DNA of 8,461 bases from Candidatus Gorgonimonas leptogorgiae (GTDB lineage: Bacteria > Pseudomonadota > Gammaproteobacteria > Pseudomonadales > Endozoicomonadaceae), in assembly GCA_929200515.1 (NCBI GenBank), contig CAKNAD010000125.1:1-8461 (forward strand). Direction: 5' to 3'. The stretch's first letter is position 1, and each line of letters starts with the position of its first letter. A program made the translations under genes and the position numbers. The notes beneath the pieces are model-generated. The model saw nothing but the letters and a program-made list of their open reading frames with translations, was not told where the DNA came from and searched no databases. This document shows positions 1-6,602 of this stretch, piece by piece.

Positions 1-1433
1 GAGTATAGTATTGCAGATATTAATTTTTTTTTTAGATCTTGGTTATATTTAATATTATTACTTAATTCAAATACTAGATGCTTATTATTAAAAAATATCT
101 TGTTGATATTAGTGCTATTAAGAAACTTATAAATATCTTCAGGTTTTGTTTGTGCTAAAGCTTGCATAAAAATAGTAGTATAAATAGCTTTATTTACTTT
201 TAATATGTTGGTGTTTTGTATATGCTGTAATTGCAAAGATTGTTTTTCTTGATTGTCTTTTACAATATAAAAATAACAATTATTAACATTTTTTATAACT
301 AGGTTAGTTTCTACAACAGTAATTACATTAGCTTCCTCTTTAAAGCTAGGAATAAAGTTAGCAAAACTTCTTAAGTTTTTAGCAATAAGAAAATGTAATA
401 CATCCTTAATATCAGCTAAGTATATACTGAAACCTTCTGGTTGTTCACATATTATATCTCTAATGCTAAGTAGTTCTTGTGTATCTGTTATAACTAAATA
501 TTTATTTATTGGTTCGATAAAAAAAGTTTTTAATATATTTGTATGTTCTGAAGTGAAATCTGTAATAATATTATGATTTAACCAGTGTTCTTTATTAATT
601 TTAATTAATAATTCTTTAAATAAGCTATATAACTCATTTACTATTTCAATGCAAACATCATATTGAGACATAGAGTTTTTTACTTTTTTTACAACTTCAT
701 GTACTTCCTTAACTTTATAATCATATAAATTAGCATAGCTATCTACAATAAGATCAAAATTATAATCAGTTGCAATTAAGTTAAAAAAAGCTGTTTGGGA
801 GTGTATATTAGCAATCTTTTTTTTTGCTATAATAACTTCACTAATTTTATTTTGTATCAAATTTTTTAACTTACATTTTATTTTATAATCAAAGTTATTA
901 CTACTGATATATTCTATATAATCATTTATTATGATAATCTTACTATTAAAGCCTTCTAAACAAATATCTAAGCATTCTTTCAATTCACCACATACAATAG
1001 CAGTTTCATTGTTAATTACTGTTTCGTTTTTATATTTAGAAAGATAGTTAATAATATTATAAATAGATTTTCTAATATTATTATAGCTATAAAACAATGT
1101 TTCATACTTGGAATAATTTTTGTTTTGTTCGTAAAATTGTACCTTGTTGATAGAGGAATTAATTATTCTATCTTTATTTATTTTAGCGATATCATCAGTA
1201 TGTGTCTCAGTAAAATAATTATATAAATCTGCAAGTTGATTAATATAATTTATATATTGTTGCTTAATTTCTGTAAAAAATTCACAATATGAAAGTTGTT
1301 CATAATTTATTACATTTTTAGGAATTTCAATATAATTATCAATCGTAACATTATTTTGATTATTATATTCTATGTTAGTTGGTAATTCTAACATCCTATG
1401 TAAAGTCATTATGAAATTGTTATTGTTTATCAT
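1..1433 (-). CDS. Large hypothetical protein, C-terminus beyond window edge
   Basis: I translated this frame by hand: it stays open from the ATG at 1433 down to the left edge, about 477 codons with no stop, which is very unlikely by chance in DNA this rich in A and T. The gene therefore continues outside the window. An in-frame TAA (1449-1451) lies just upstream, so 1433 is the first possible Met; internal Mets at 1409 and 1394 are alternatives, because no clear Shine-Dalgarno precedes 1433. The protein begins MINNNNFIMTLHRMLEL and is rich in Asn, Ile, Lys and Tyr. Long stretches look alpha-helical (for example DYKVKEVHEVVKKVKNSMSQ, near residue 240). I see no signal peptide, membrane span or known catalytic motif. 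I do not recognise the family. Its composition resembles the other unknown proteins in this window, so a host-interaction protein is possible, but that is inference. Confidence 0.85.
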   Translation of the reverse strand, partial: MINNNNFIMTLHRMLELPTNIEYNNQNNVTIDNYIEIPKNVINYEQLSYCEFFTEIKQQYINYINQLADLYNYFTETHTDDIAKINKDRIINSSINKVQFYEQNKNYSKYETLFYSYNNIRKSIYNIINYLSKYKNETVINNETAIVCGELKECLDICLEGFNSKIIIINDYIEYISSNNFDYKIKCKLKNLIQNKISEVIIAKKKIANIHSQTAFFNLIATDYNFDLIVDSYANLYDYKVKEVHEVVKKVKNSMSQYDVCIEIVNELYSLFKELLIKINKEHWLNHNIITDFTSEHTNILKTFFIEPINKYLVITDTQELLSIRDIICEQPEGFSIYLADIKDVLHFLIAKNLRSFANFIPSFKEEANVITVVETNLVIKNVNNCYFYIVKDNQEKQSLQLQHIQNTNILKVNKAIYTTIFMQALAQTKPEDIYKFLNSTNINKIFFNNKHLVFELSNNIKYNQDLKKKLISAILY

Positions 1434-1471
1434 GCTAGTTTTATTGCTTTATTCGAACTTAGTTAATTAAC

Positions 1472-1500
1472 AGATTAAATTTAAAATAATATCAAGTCAA
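1472..1500 (-). promoter_or_regulatory. Possible promoter of the large hypothetical gene
   Basis: On the minus strand TTGACT (1495-1500) matches the -35 consensus at five of six bases. A 17-bp spacer leads to TAATCT (1472-1477), a poor -10 with three matches. It lies 39 bp upstream of the ATG at 1433 and 13 bp outside the inverted-repeat element. The -10 is weak, so this is tentative. Confidence 0.3.
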
Positions 1501-1512
1501 GTAGAGTATATA

Positions 1513-1762
1513 CACGTGGCAGTTGGAAATGCAGGTTTTCAGCAAGTGATTATAAGTTTTTAGCCAAGGCAGTTTAGTGTCGACTAAACCAAGAAATACT
1601 AACGCAGGATAAAAGCTTAGAAGCCTTGCCCTCTGGAGGCTATTAAAAAGATTTATTTCATCGTTAAAACACTTTGAAATGCACTTGCATTCGGGCAGTA
1701 TTTTGCTTCAAATTAAACCATTTTACTTAGCCCTGAAATCTAGCATTTTTATCTGCCAACTG
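1513..1762. mobile_element. MITE-like element with 30-bp imperfect terminal inverted repeats
   Basis: The two ends of this 250-bp block are inverted copies. The left end (1513-1542) starts CACGTGGCAG; the right end read on the minus strand (1762-1733) starts CAGTTGGCAG. Over 30 ungapped positions I count 22 identities, including the shared blocks GGCAG, AAATGC and TTTCAG. TATA stands immediately outside both ends (1509-1512 and 1763-1766). That fits a 4-bp target duplication, but TATA is self-complementary, so it could equally be the outermost part of the repeats. The block is visibly richer in G and C than its flanks. It holds internal hairpins and no ORF with a start codon. It sits between two minus-strand genes of unknown function. 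It could be a non-autonomous transposable element or the eroded remnant of an insertion sequence. The family is not identified. Confidence 0.6.
1565..1628. repeat. Nested hairpins inside the MITE-like element
   Basis: GTTTAGT (1572-1578) and ACTAAAC (1583-1589) form a perfect 7-bp stem around GTCG. An outer pairing of CAAGGC (1565-1570) with GCCTTG (1623-1628) encloses it. A smaller palindrome, ATGCA-CT-TGCAT, lies at 1679-1690. The two nested stems suggest a folded single strand, as DNA during transposition or as RNA, but no known RNA family was recognised. Confidence 0.45.
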
Positions 1763-1831
1763 TATAGTTGTAACATCTCTGTTAACACTAGGTATTTCTG
1801 TAATAGTAGGTCTACTTAGAATAGTCAAAAG
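1727..1831 (-). pseudogene. Former C-terminal extension of the 214-aa gene, behind an in-frame TAG
   Basis: Past the TAG at 1832-1834 the same frame stays open for 34 codons to a TAA at 1727-1729. The first codons read LLTILSRPTIT, the rest of the third 20-residue repeat (compare FLSIPINPTIT in the first copy). A degraded fourth unit begins EIPSVNRDVTT. The frame then enters the right inverted repeat of the element and ends ADKNARFQG. In the intact copies the stop position is a GTG (Val) codon; here GTG-TTT has become TAG-CTT. I read this as a repeat-bearing C-terminus cut off by substitution. Read-through, or mere persistence of repeat-derived frame openness, cannot be excluded. Confidence 0.5.
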
Positions 1832-1980
1832 CTATCTTTTAGTTGCAACTAGTCTTTCTGTAAGAGTAGGATTAATTGTAATATTCAAAAACACTTTTTT
1901 ATTTGCATTTGGTCTTTCTGTAATAGTAGGGTTAATTGGAATACTCAAAAACACTTTTTTAATTGCATTTGATCTTTCTG
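1801..1980 (-). repeat. 60-bp tandem repeat, three copies (20-residue coding unit)
   Basis: Three head-to-tail units of exactly 60 bp lie at 1921-1980, 1861-1920 and 1801-1860. The first two agree at 54 of 60 positions; the third agrees with its neighbour at about 45 of 60. On the minus strand each unit begins with Glu-Arg and carries a KK-V-F-L core followed by NPT-(I/L)-T. The unit length is a multiple of three, so copy-number change would keep the frame. Divergence rises towards the 3' end of the gene, where the stop codon and then the inverted-repeat element lie. Confidence 0.92.
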
Positions 1981-2476
1981 CAGTTGCTATTAAGCGACTA
2001 GTATTACTATAGTCAGCTATTCCAGTATCCGAACATAGATTGTAAAATTCTTCATAGCACTTTATAGCAAAAGTTGTCATTATTGAATAGTCTTTGTCAA
2101 ATTGGGAATTGATTTTTGTTGCAGTAAATATTGTTTTCATTAACTCTTTACCGTTATAAGAAATAACGAAGCCATAGGTCCGTAGTTGATCGATATTTTT
2201 CTCTTTAGGGTGGTTATTAATATCATTATATCTCCCTGTAATACTCACATCTGAATGGATAATTTGACCGCTTTTTAGCAACTTTAATAAACTAGTTACA
2301 TTTTTTTTATGGGTTGCTGTAACTGCATCTAAAGAGTTTTCATCATTTAATATAGATAATCCAAGTTCTAACTTATTCTGGATTTCCTCTATAGTTTTAT
2401 TGCTATTACTTATTGACAAATCTGTAATACAGGTGTGATTTAAAACCGGCAAATGACTGCTTTGTATTGTATTCAT
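1832..2476 (-). CDS. Hypothetical protein, 214 aa, with C-terminal 20-residue tandem repeats
   Basis: No family recognised. The ATG at 2476 is preceded by AAGGG about ten bases upstream on the minus strand, a usable though slightly distant Shine-Dalgarno. Residues 27-70 look helical (NKTIEEIQNKLELGLSILND, then a KK-V-TSLLKLLKSG stretch). Residues 99-150 mix probable strands and helices and hold two Cys (140 and 148). Residues 167-214 are two complete 20-residue repeats starting ERSNAIKK and ERPNANKK and a third one cut off after ERLVATKR. There is no signal peptide or membrane helix. The frame remains open after the stop, so the ancestral protein was probably longer. The gene is divergent from the hydrolase gene at 2783 and is followed by the inverted-repeat element. 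Its polar, repeat-bearing character would suit a secreted or surface-interacting protein, but nothing in it proves a role. Confidence 0.75.
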   Translation of the reverse strand: MNTIQSSHLPVLNHTCITDLSISNSNKTIEEIQNKLELGLSILNDENSLDAVTATHKKNVTSLLKLLKSGQIIHSDVSITGRYNDINNHPKEKNIDQLRTYGFVISYNGKELMKTIFTATKINSQFDKDYSIMTTFAIKCYEEFYNLCSDTGIADYSNTSRLIATAERSNAIKKVFLSIPINPTITERPNANKKVFLNITINPTLTERLVATKR

Positions 2477-2782
2477 TGTTTATTTACCCTTAAATAGTAA
2501 AATAATTATTCGTTTTTATTTATATAATTTTCAAATAAAATTCAGAGTTTGAAAATACTTATACAGGAAAAGTACTATTAATTTTCCTAAGTGATTTGAC
2601 ATTAATACTTGTAAGTAGTTCAAAGTATTTTATATTTAAAATAAAAATTTTACACCCATGTACTGTTTAGTTTATTAATATATAATTTTGAATTACTTAA
2701 TCAAATGGTATAGTAAAATTTGCTTACATTAATGCTTGGTTATAAGCACATAATATTAAGTTATAAACTATAAGGATGGCAT
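2477..2782. other. Divergent intergenic region (306 bp)
   Basis: This AT-rich gap separates the minus-strand 214-aa gene from the plus-strand hydrolase gene and must hold both promoters. I see a dyad, AGGAAAA (2565-2571) and TTTTCCT (2582-2588), around a 10-base loop containing AGTACT; it could be an operator or a weak hairpin. A perfect TTGACA lies at 2596-2601 but has no -10 at proper spacing. For the plus strand, TTGCTT (2720-2725) and TATAAG (2741-2746) are only 15 bp apart, so that promoter is doubtful. No small gene or RNA is evident. Confidence 0.6.
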
Positions 2783-3604
2783 ATGAGTAAAGTTGGAATT
2801 GTTCAAATGAACTCGGGAGCTAATCCTGAAGCAAATATACAACAATTGCAATTAGAGTTAAAACTTCTACACTTGCAACAAACAAAATTAGCTTTGACAC
2901 CTGAAAACAGTATTGTCTTTGGAACAAAGGAAGATTACCAAAATTATGCTGAACCGCTAGGAAATGGCAAACTACAAAACCAGTTAGCTAATCTTGCTTT
3001 AGAGTATCAACTTTGGTTAATTATAGGCTCATTTCCAATTAAAAATACAGATGGTAGCTTATCTGCCACATGCTTAGTATTCAATGACAACGGCAAACTT
3101 GTTGATTATTATCACAAATTACATATATTTGATGCAGATGTTGAAGATTCCTATCATAGCTATCGAGAGTCTGATATTTTTTCCGCAGGTAATGCTATCA
3201 AAGTAGTAAAAACTATAGCTGGAAATATTGGTTTGTCTATATGTTATGATGTTAGGTTTCCGCAGTTATATCAAATGCTACGTCAGCAAGGAGCTGATAT
3301 TATAGTGATCCCAGCGGCATTTACTAAAGTAACAGGCGAAGCACATTGGGATATATTAATACGTGCTAGAGCTATAGAAACTCAGTGTTGGGTACTTGCT
3401 GCTAACCAATGGGGGGTCCATGGCGTACGTGAAACCTGGGGGCACTCAATGATAATTGACCCATGGGGAACCATAGTAGCCATACAACAACAAGGAACAG
3501 GAACTATTATTGCAGAGACTAACAATAAACAACTTAAGTCAATTCGCAATAAAATGCCTATAGCTCACCATACTCGAATAAGTTCACAACTAAGGAACCT
3601 CTGA
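2783..3604 (+). CDS. Carbon-nitrogen hydrolase, Nit1/YbeM-like amidase
   Basis: A member of the nitrilase superfamily, which cleaves non-peptide C-N bonds with a Glu-Lys-Cys triad. The triad is visible: Glu41 in LALTPEN, Lys112 in YYHKLHIFDADV, and Cys154 in LSICYDVRFPQLY. The RARAIETQCWVLAANQWG and GHSMIIDPWGTIVA segments (194-234) are typical of the Nit1/Nit2 branch. Nit1-type enzymes such as E. coli YbeM hydrolyse deaminated glutathione, and Nit2-type enzymes are omega-amidases. HK-H-FDADV followed by an ES and a G a few residues on favours the Nit1 side, so repair of deaminated glutathione in the cytoplasm is the best guess. At 273 residues it is full length, with no signal peptide. AAGGA at 2772-2776, six bases upstream, fixes the start. 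It stands alone, with gaps on both sides. Family assignment is firm; the exact substrate is inferred. Confidence 0.93.
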   Translation: MSKVGIVQMNSGANPEANIQQLQLELKLLHLQQTKLALTPENSIVFGTKEDYQNYAEPLGNGKLQNQLANLALEYQLWLIIGSFPIKNTDGSLSATCLVFNDNGKLVDYYHKLHIFDADVEDSYHSYRESDIFSAGNAIKVVKTIAGNIGLSICYDVRFPQLYQMLRQQGADIIVIPAAFTKVTGEAHWDILIRARAIETQCWVLAANQWGVHGVRETWGHSMIIDPWGTIVAIQQQGTGTIIAETNNKQLKSIRNKMPIAHHTRISSQLRNL

Positions 3605-3739
3605 AAATTGTAATATTTTAATTTTTTTACTAGAATATTTTTTTAAAAGCATAAAAATTTAAAAAAACCATGAAATGCTACAAAAAAATCTAAAAATACA
3701 ACACATTGAACAGCATTTTTGCTTACTATGTTAAATTTT

Positions 3740-3786
3740 TAATATATTATATATGATGCTATAATAAAAATAATATATTGTATATC
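3740..3786 (+). repeat. Two 16-bp direct repeats flanking the macro-gene promoter
   Basis: TAATATATTATATATG (3740-3755) and TAATATATTGTATATC (3771-3786) agree at 14 of 16 positions and start 31 bp apart, about three helical turns. They bracket the -10 hexamer, and the second would lie at the expected transcription start. This arrangement suits paired operators, but the words are low-complexity AT, so chance is a real alternative. Confidence 0.4.
3757..3765 (+). promoter_or_regulatory. Extended -10 promoter for the macro-domain gene
   Basis: TGCTATAAT is a perfect TATAAT (3760-3765) preceded by the TGn extension used by promoters that lack a good -35; the corresponding -35 position reads TTTTAA. 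Transcription would start near 3772, leaving a leader of roughly 88 bases before the ATG at 3860. The leader is AT-rich, and I see no riboswitch or strong hairpin in it. Confidence 0.6.
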
Positions 3787-3859
3787 TACAAGCACATCTC
3801 TAACAGAAAACACAAGTAATTTTAAATACATAATTATATATCATACAAGGAGTTTTGAT

Positions 3860-5698
3860 ATGCATTCTAATTTTAATACCAATTATAGCTCACCTATAAC
3901 ACCAGCTTACAGGGTTACAAAAGATGACTACTTAAAGTCTAAAGTTACTACAATTAATAGAATAGTAAACTTTTTTCATCGTTGTGTTAGTATTTTTTCT
4001 AGAAAAATTAGTGTATTTACTGAAAATGCAGAATACATGAGCGATAAAACATATTTTCGTAGTAATATTAACAAAAATATGCAGTTTTATCTAGACTCGA
4101 CAACAGAAAAAGCAAACACTAACTTAGAGCCAAAAATTACAGAAAAGTTAACACTTGAAGCAACCCAGCAACATGCAATAGATAGCTTTCAACAACTGTT
4201 AAATGCAGTTAATGATAACGAAACCGATAAATTAATCATAAAAATACCATTATATCCTACAACTGGAGAAGAAGAATCATATCTTGCAACTGGAGAAGAA
4301 AAGCTAAACGCTGATCAATTTATAGAAAATTATGTAAAAACATTAGATCCTTGCATTCGATTAGCTGAAAAAGAAGGTACTCTTAAAAAAGGCACTCTAA
4401 TTAAAGTGATTTTTAATAATGAAAATAGATCAGCTATTGTTAAAGGACTAAATAATGTGAGTAGCGCTGTATTTAATTACAATCAAATTATAGATAATGC
4501 AAACCTTATTATAGAAAAATTTATTAAAGAGCGTTCGGTAGAAGATATTACTAAGGATCTACCAAATTATGGTATAAACAACCTATACGCTATGCCAGAA
4601 TTGATAGATAGTACTGAAGAACCAAATAGTACCAAAGAATCAAATGACTCTGAAAAATCAAGTAGTGCCGAAGTGCAAATTAATGAAGGGATTCAAGATA
4701 TACAATCTAACAATATACCAAGCAATAGTCACGATAAAATATCAGTTTCTACTTCTGATTTAAATAGGTCAAAACAAGAAACAGTTAATGATGAACAACA
4801 GGAAATGACACAAAAGATAAAAGATTTATTAAAACTTAGCAACTTGGAAAACCAAAATAGTACAATCATACAGGAACTACCACAAGAGCAGAAAATACAA
4901 AATCTCAAAGATAGCTTAGAAGATTATGAGCAAATAGAAAGTATGGCAAAAGATATTTTAGCTAAATTAAATAGTTTAACACCCGAACAAATTGATAATA
5001 AAACACAAGAAATGCAAGATGAATTAGCCAATAATAAAGTAGAATTAGGAAATTTTCATGTTAGTGCTGGAGAAATACAACATCCGGAAAAGTTAAATCT
5101 TAATAAAGGCTATATTATGAATGCAGCAAATGCAGAAGGTTATGGCGGCGGAGGAGTTACTGGAGCTATTTATAAGCAAGCATCTATAAAAAATCACGTC
5201 GACCGAGATATAACAAATCAATTTCAACAACGGCTTAAAGATAATCCAAGCTTAGCAGTAAAAAATGACAGTGGCGAGATTATACAAACACTAGGCGGTA
5301 TACGAAGATTAGCATTCGGGCAGTGTATAGTTACAGATCCTTTAGATCTTGCAGAACAAGGTGTACAAGGGATAATTCATGCTGTAGCACCTATGCAAGG
5401 CGAGATTGCAACATCTGATAGAATACTGTATATTGCTTGTCTTGCAAACTGTTTTAAAAAAGCTATGCTTTTTGCTACTGAACAAGATAATACCGAATAT
5501 TTAGCTATGGTATTATTAGGATCTGGCCTATATGGAGGTAATCCTATGGATGCCTTTATTGCTGCTACAATTGCAGGAAAGCTACTTAAAAATAATGACA
5601 AAGTAAATAATTTAGATATTCGTATAATTACCTATAAAAGAATAGGTCCCTCTTTAATCGATATAATATCTAAGTTAAAAGTTATAGATGAGTTATAG
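3860..5698 (+). CDS. Macro-domain protein, probable ADP-ribose binding or hydrolysing effector
   Basis: A 612-residue protein with a C-terminal macro domain (about 395-612), the fold that binds ADP-ribose and often removes it from proteins. The signature is NAANAEGYGGGGVTGAIY at 421-438; IIHAVAPM (505-512) fits the next conserved strand, and LLGSGLYGGNPMDAF (552-566) fits the second phosphate loop. The loop residue after GGGV is Thr434, where MacroD-type hydrolases have a catalytic Asp; coronavirus Mac1 has Ala there and is still active. Upstream are an amphipathic segment (33-53), an unassigned mixed region (95-240), a Ser/Glu/Asn-rich linker (250-310) and a probable coiled coil (312-395). 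There is no signal peptide or membrane span. AAGGAG at 3847-3852, seven bases upstream, makes the start firm. It has its own promoter and converges with the next gene. A long N-terminal extension of unknown fold suggests an effector for host proteins rather than a housekeeping macro protein; that is inference. Confidence 0.88.
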   Translation: MHSNFNTNYSSPITPAYRVTKDDYLKSKVTTINRIVNFFHRCVSIFSRKISVFTENAEYMSDKTYFRSNINKNMQFYLDSTTEKANTNLEPKITEKLTLEATQQHAIDSFQQLLNAVNDNETDKLIIKIPLYPTTGEEESYLATGEEKLNADQFIENYVKTLDPCIRLAEKEGTLKKGTLIKVIFNNENRSAIVKGLNNVSSAVFNYNQIIDNANLIIEKFIKERSVEDITKDLPNYGINNLYAMPELIDSTEEPNSTKESNDSEKSSSAEVQINEGIQDIQSNNIPSNSHDKISVSTSDLNRSKQETVNDEQQEMTQKIKDLLKLSNLENQNSTIIQELPQEQKIQNLKDSLEDYEQIESMAKDILAKLNSLTPEQIDNKTQEMQDELANNKVELGNFHVSAGEIQHPEKLNLNKGYIMNAANAEGYGGGGVTGAIYKQASIKNHVDRDITNQFQQRLKDNPSLAVKNDSGEIIQTLGGIRRLAFGQCIVTDPLDLAEQGVQGIIHAVAPMQGEIATSDRILYIACLANCFKKAMLFATEQDNTEYLAMVLLGSGLYGGNPMDAFIAATIAGKLLKNNDKVNNLDIRIITYKRIGPSLIDIISKLKVIDEL

Positions 5699-5715
5699 TT
5701 TATAAACTTTTAATC

Positions 5716-5737
5716 TGACACATAAAATTAAGTGTCA
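5716..5737. terminator. Possible bidirectional terminator between convergent genes
   Basis: TGACAC (5716-5721) pairs with GTGTCA (5732-5737) around a 10-base AT loop, in the 29-bp gap between two convergent stop codons and overlapping the end of the minus-strand gene. A T-rich run follows on the plus strand only after several other bases, so the stem is in the right place but is a weak intrinsic terminator. Confidence 0.35.
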
Positions 5738-6540
5738 CCCTTGTATATTTTTAGCTTATCTATCAATTCGTTTTTATACGCTATGGTGGCATTAAGATCT
5801 TGTTTTGATTTCTTATCTGATTTATTAGATAAACTGCTGATCTTCTCATCTAATGGTTTAAGTTCATTAGCGGTTTCACTCCTGAAACTAATGATGTCAT
5901 TTAATAAGTTTTTTAGACTGTTATTATAATCTCTATTAGATATCGCATCGTTTAATTTACTGCTAGATTTACTATAAGGAGTATTTTTATATAACTTATT
6001 TGTTTGTTTTTGATATTTTTGTTCATCTTTTGCATATTCATTTCTGAAATATTTTAAGTCTGCAGTTGAAGCGTCATCATAATGTAAATCAGTACCAATA
6101 CTAGTTAATAGTTCTTTTATTGTGCTTTTTGCTTTATCGTTGTTAGGAATATTACATTCACTTCGTGCTTTTTGTAATAATTGCAAAGTTTTATCTGAAA
6201 TTGTTTGAGTATTTTGAGTTTTAGTATTTTTATCTTCATGAAACTCTTGATATTTTTTTATTGCTTGCTCAATATTATTTATTATTGCTAAATTTTTCTT
6301 TTGTTGCGATGATGCTTTAACCTGGCTACTATTTTCTAATTGCTCTGTAGTATTTTTTTTAACCTTTCTAGCAAAAACACTCTTAGAAAGAAACTTTTTA
6401 ATCTTTGTAGCTGTTATATTTTTTTTAGCAGATGTAGCTGTAATGCTTTTACCTTTTAGTTTTCCTTGTTTATCAATTTTATTATCACTACTTGTGTCTT
6501 GTGTTGCTGATATGCCTGATGTATTGTTAACTGTAGTCAT
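5728..6540 (-). CDS. Hypothetical lysine-rich, coiled-coil-like protein, 270 aa
   Basis: No family recognised. The protein is very polar and basic, with no Trp, a single Cys (129) and no Met after the first. The N-terminus is Ser/Thr-rich and disordered-looking, with a small duplication, SITATSAKK then NITATKIKK (32-49), leading into a basic patch around KKFLSKSVFARKVKK (48-62). Residues 80-130 and 160-270 look like long helices able to form coiled coils (for example KKNLAIINNIEQAIKKYQEF). There is no signal peptide or membrane helix. AGGA at 6546-6549, five bases upstream of the ATG, supports the start. A promoter (6603-6631) and a perfect 13-bp hairpin (6551-6581) lie just upstream, so it is probably transcribed separately from trxB, 98 bp away on the same strand. 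A host-directed or nucleic-acid-associated role would fit the composition, but neither is shown. Confidence 0.78.
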   Translation of the reverse strand: MTTVNNTSGISATQDTSSDNKIDKQGKLKGKSITATSAKKNITATKIKKFLSKSVFARKVKKNTTEQLENSSQVKASSQQKKNLAIINNIEQAIKKYQEFHEDKNTKTQNTQTISDKTLQLLQKARSECNIPNNDKAKSTIKELLTSIGTDLHYDDASTADLKYFRNEYAKDEQKYQKQTNKLYKNTPYSKSSSKLNDAISNRDYNNSLKNLLNDIISFRSETANELKPLDEKISSLSNKSDKKSKQDLNATIAYKNELIDKLKIYKGDT

Positions 6541-6550
6541 GATATTCCTA

Positions 6551-6581
6551 TAATTTTATCAACCTAATGTTGATAAAATTA
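6551..6581 (-). promoter_or_regulatory. Perfect 13-bp inverted repeat in the leader of the 270-aa gene
   Basis: TAATTTTATCAAC (6551-6563) and GTTGATAAAATTA (6569-6581) are exact inverted copies around a 5-base loop. On the minus strand the hairpin ends one base before the AGGA ribosome site (6546-6549), between promoter and start codon. It is not followed by a T tract, so it is a poor terminator for trxB. It could control translation of the 270-aa gene or be an operator. Confidence 0.6.
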
Positions 6582-6602
6582 ATCGGAGAATAACCCTATA
6601 AC

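Noticed and set aside
1562..1572. AGCCAAGGCAG, identical to part of bacterial 4.5S/SRP RNA
   Set aside because: The essential SRP core (GGAAGGAAGCAGCC region and its pairing partner) is absent; an eleven-base match alone is chance.
1492..1707. About 71 codons open on the minus strand across the inverted-repeat element
   Set aside because: No ATG occurs in the frame, it crosses the element boundary into the flank, and I cannot tie it to a transposase family. It may be a remnant but cannot be called as a gene.
2596..2601. Perfect TTGACA (-35) in the divergent gap
   Set aside because: No acceptable -10 lies 15-19 bp downstream, so it was not called as a promoter.
5312..5324. GCATTCGGGCAGT shared between the macro gene and the element (1687-1699)
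   Set aside because: One 13-base match is about what chance gives among all pairs in a window of this size, and in the macro gene it encodes a conserved strand.
5377..5601. Open frame of 74 codons on the minus strand
   Set aside because: It lies wholly inside the macro-domain coding region, opposite its conserved loops, and has no family resemblance; a frame shadow.
5732..5929. Open frame of 65 codons on the plus strand
   Set aside because: It is antisense to the 3' end of the 270-aa gene; its Leu/Phe/Ser-rich hydrophobic translation is what a Lys/Asn-rich gene gives on the opposite strand.
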